DNA from: Botryococcus braunii
Taxonomy: Eukaryota; Chlorophyta; Trebouxiophyceae
Direction: 5' to 3'
DNA length: 12,500 nt
Assembly: GCA_002005505.1 (NCBI GenBank)
Contig: MVGU01001324.1
Coordinates: 25,001 to 37,500 of the forward strand
Positions 8,095 to 12,500 of this stretch are shown piece after piece. Below the pieces are notes generated by a model, which was not told the origin of the DNA, searched no databases, and saw nothing but the letters and a program-made list of their open reading frames with translations. Position 1 is the first letter of the stretch. Each line of letters opens with the position of its first letter. Position numbers and translations under genes: made by a program.

Positions 8095-8700
8095 GGTGCA
8101 ATCACAGGCGCCTGCTGTTTTGGTATTTTAGCTGCAGGTTCGTTCCCCTTTTCAGGGAGTACTGGCATTAATATCGGCTCTATGGGCAGGGGTGCCTCTT
8201 GAAACCTGCAGCCGACAATTCACCTCCGGCCTCAGAATTTGACCCAGCCTCACATATGTGACAACACCGACATGCATCCATTGCATGTCACATTGCCTCC
8301 CAGGGAACCCCCCCCCCCCCTTATCTTCAACTGGGGTGAGAAAAATATGTTAACTTCAAACCCTTCGTGTGCGTGCAGGTAGCAGAAGCACTATGTGACG
8401 AAACTCGAGGCACGTTAGGTGCAATCACAGGCGCCTGCTGTTATGGTATTTTAGCTGCAGTTCGTTCCCCTTTTCAGGGAGTACTGGCATTAATATCGGC
8501 TCTATGGGCAGGGGTGCCTCTTGAAACCTGCAGCCGACAATTCATCTCTGGCCTCAGAATTTGACCCTGCCTCACATATATGACAACACCGACATGCATC
8601 CATTGCATGTCACATCGCCTCCCAAGGACCCCCCCCCCAACTATCTTCAACTGGGGTGAGAAAAATATGTTAACTACAAACCCTTTGTGTGCGTGCAGGT
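8058..8700 (+). repeat. tandem direct duplication of about 320 bp
   Basis: Unit 1 is 8058-8380 and unit 2 is 8381-8700, directly adjacent. They share GTGACGAAACTCGAGGCACG, TTTTCAGGGAGTACTGGCAT, ACACCGACATGCATCCATTG and the terminal GTGTGCGTGCAGGTA. Differences are about twenty substitutions, one base inserted in unit 1 (GCAGGTTCG against GCAGTTCG) and a poly-C run of 13 in unit 1 against 10 in unit 2. I judge the units to be above 90% identical, so the duplication is much younger than the minisatellites on the left. Confidence 0.97.
8381..8564 (+). CDS. duplicated, still open 3' coding-like segment
   Basis: In unit 2 of the tandem duplication the frame corresponding to the end of the 7765 frame reads VAEALCDETRGTLGAITGAC, continues CYGILAAVRSPFQGVLALIS and ends with a stop at 8562-8564 after FISGLRI. 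It has two hydrophobic stretches that could be membrane helices. Unit 1 cannot encode this because of a stop and a one-base insertion. The segment is preceded by a possible acceptor (GTGTGCGTGCAG ending at 8378), so it might be spliced on as an alternative last exon, but the phase from the unit 1 donor does not fit. No family recognised. It may be the remaining intact end of the original gene, or chance. Confidence 0.35.
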
Positions 8701-8882
8701 ACCTCATCTTTGCATACTGTGTTCTGTAGGACATCATTGTATCCATGTAATGACAGATCTCGGAAAACAGCTACACAACAAGACTGTTAAAATGCTTTCT
8801 TACCATGTCAAAAAGGGAACATCATAGTAGTCTCTAGACACAACATGACGTTGGTGCTGTGCCAAAAGTTTGATGCAAAACG
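8701..8882. other. no gene seen; 3' flank of the kinase gene
   Basis: No frame, repeat or clear minus-strand AATAAA was found here. This would hold the kinase 3' UTR if the stop at 8883 is used. Confidence 0.4.
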
Positions 8883-12162
<3,280 letters not shown>

Positions 12163-12500
12163 CTGGGAAACAAGCACAAAACTCTGCCATAGTGTCCATG
12201 CTTGACTTCCAAATTCCAGAAAATGCATTAAAATGCATATCCTATGCCCAGCCCCTCGCCCCTCCCCGGAAAAAGGGAAACCTCTCTAAAACACAACAGA
12301 AACAGGGGGGGAAAAGTATTGCCTGCTTGATGACTGAAATGTGCCTCCTTAATCTTGCATCGTTTGCTCACATGAAGCCTTGCTCGCTGCCACCTGTGTA
12401 CTCTAGACTTTCTGGCTGCCTCTACAGCAGAGTGGATTCTTTGCAAGCAGCAGCAGCAGTGTGAGTCCTCCCGCCCAAGTTTGACCAGCAGTGGCCCAAT
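12163..12500 (-). other. probable intron upstream of the kinase-domain exons
   Basis: The minus strand carries a good polypyrimidine tract and CAG immediately before 12162, so this is most likely intron leading to earlier exons outside the window. Alternatively ATG at 12228 starts the protein with 22 extra residues. A short AGC repeat (about 12446-12459) is the only other structure seen. Confidence 0.4.

Overview
This is a window from an intron-rich nuclear eukaryotic genome. The reasons are multi-exon genes with GT-AG (and one GC-AG) introns in consistent phase, protein families found only in eukaryotes (a CDK11/CDKG-type kinase and a tandem KH-domain RNA-binding protein), and long (TG)n, (GA)n and poly-G tracts. 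The species cannot be fixed from the sequence. Moderate introns (about 0.4-0.7 kb) loaded with simple repeats would suit a large-genome alga or protist, or an animal. I saw no bacterial operon, tRNA, rRNA, CRISPR array or recognisable transposase.

Left part, plus strand (about 1.4-5.0 kb): a KH-domain protein of the PCBP/NOVA/plant-KH type. Four exons (1655-1762, 2189-2326, 2807-3014, 3677-4022) join in frame to give KH1 (loop GNQG), KH2 (loop GKGG), a leftover KH-like second half and a GxxG-less third KH-like segment. Its third intron has a GC rather than GT donor. A coiled-coil-like open stretch ending at a stop (5005-5007) may be its last exon. The introns after the second, third and fourth exons each carry a long (UG)n tract shortly after the donor. 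A roughly 79-bp degenerate minisatellite (about 4304-4815) and a roughly 43-bp one (5480-5653) follow.

Middle (about 5.9-8.7 kb): probable exons of an unrecognised minus-strand gene (5933-7390), inferred from reading frames that stay open between matching splice sites. Next to it, on the plus strand, is an unrecognised coding-like frame (7765-8091). Its end is tandemly duplicated (323 and 320 bp units, 8058-8700). The left copy has acquired a stop and a frameshift, while the right copy stays open to its own stop.

Right part, minus strand (8.9-12.2 kb): five exons of a cyclin-dependent kinase of the CDK11/CDKG (PITSLRE) family, covering the whole catalytic domain. It carries PLTSIRE as its cyclin-binding helix and an unusual Tyr where CDKs normally have Trp after the activation Thr. 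The N-terminal part probably lies to the right of the window. Both confident genes are RNA-related: CDK11/CDKG kinases act in transcription and splicing, and KH proteins bind RNA. They converge on the middle region, but nothing in the sequence shows that they work together.
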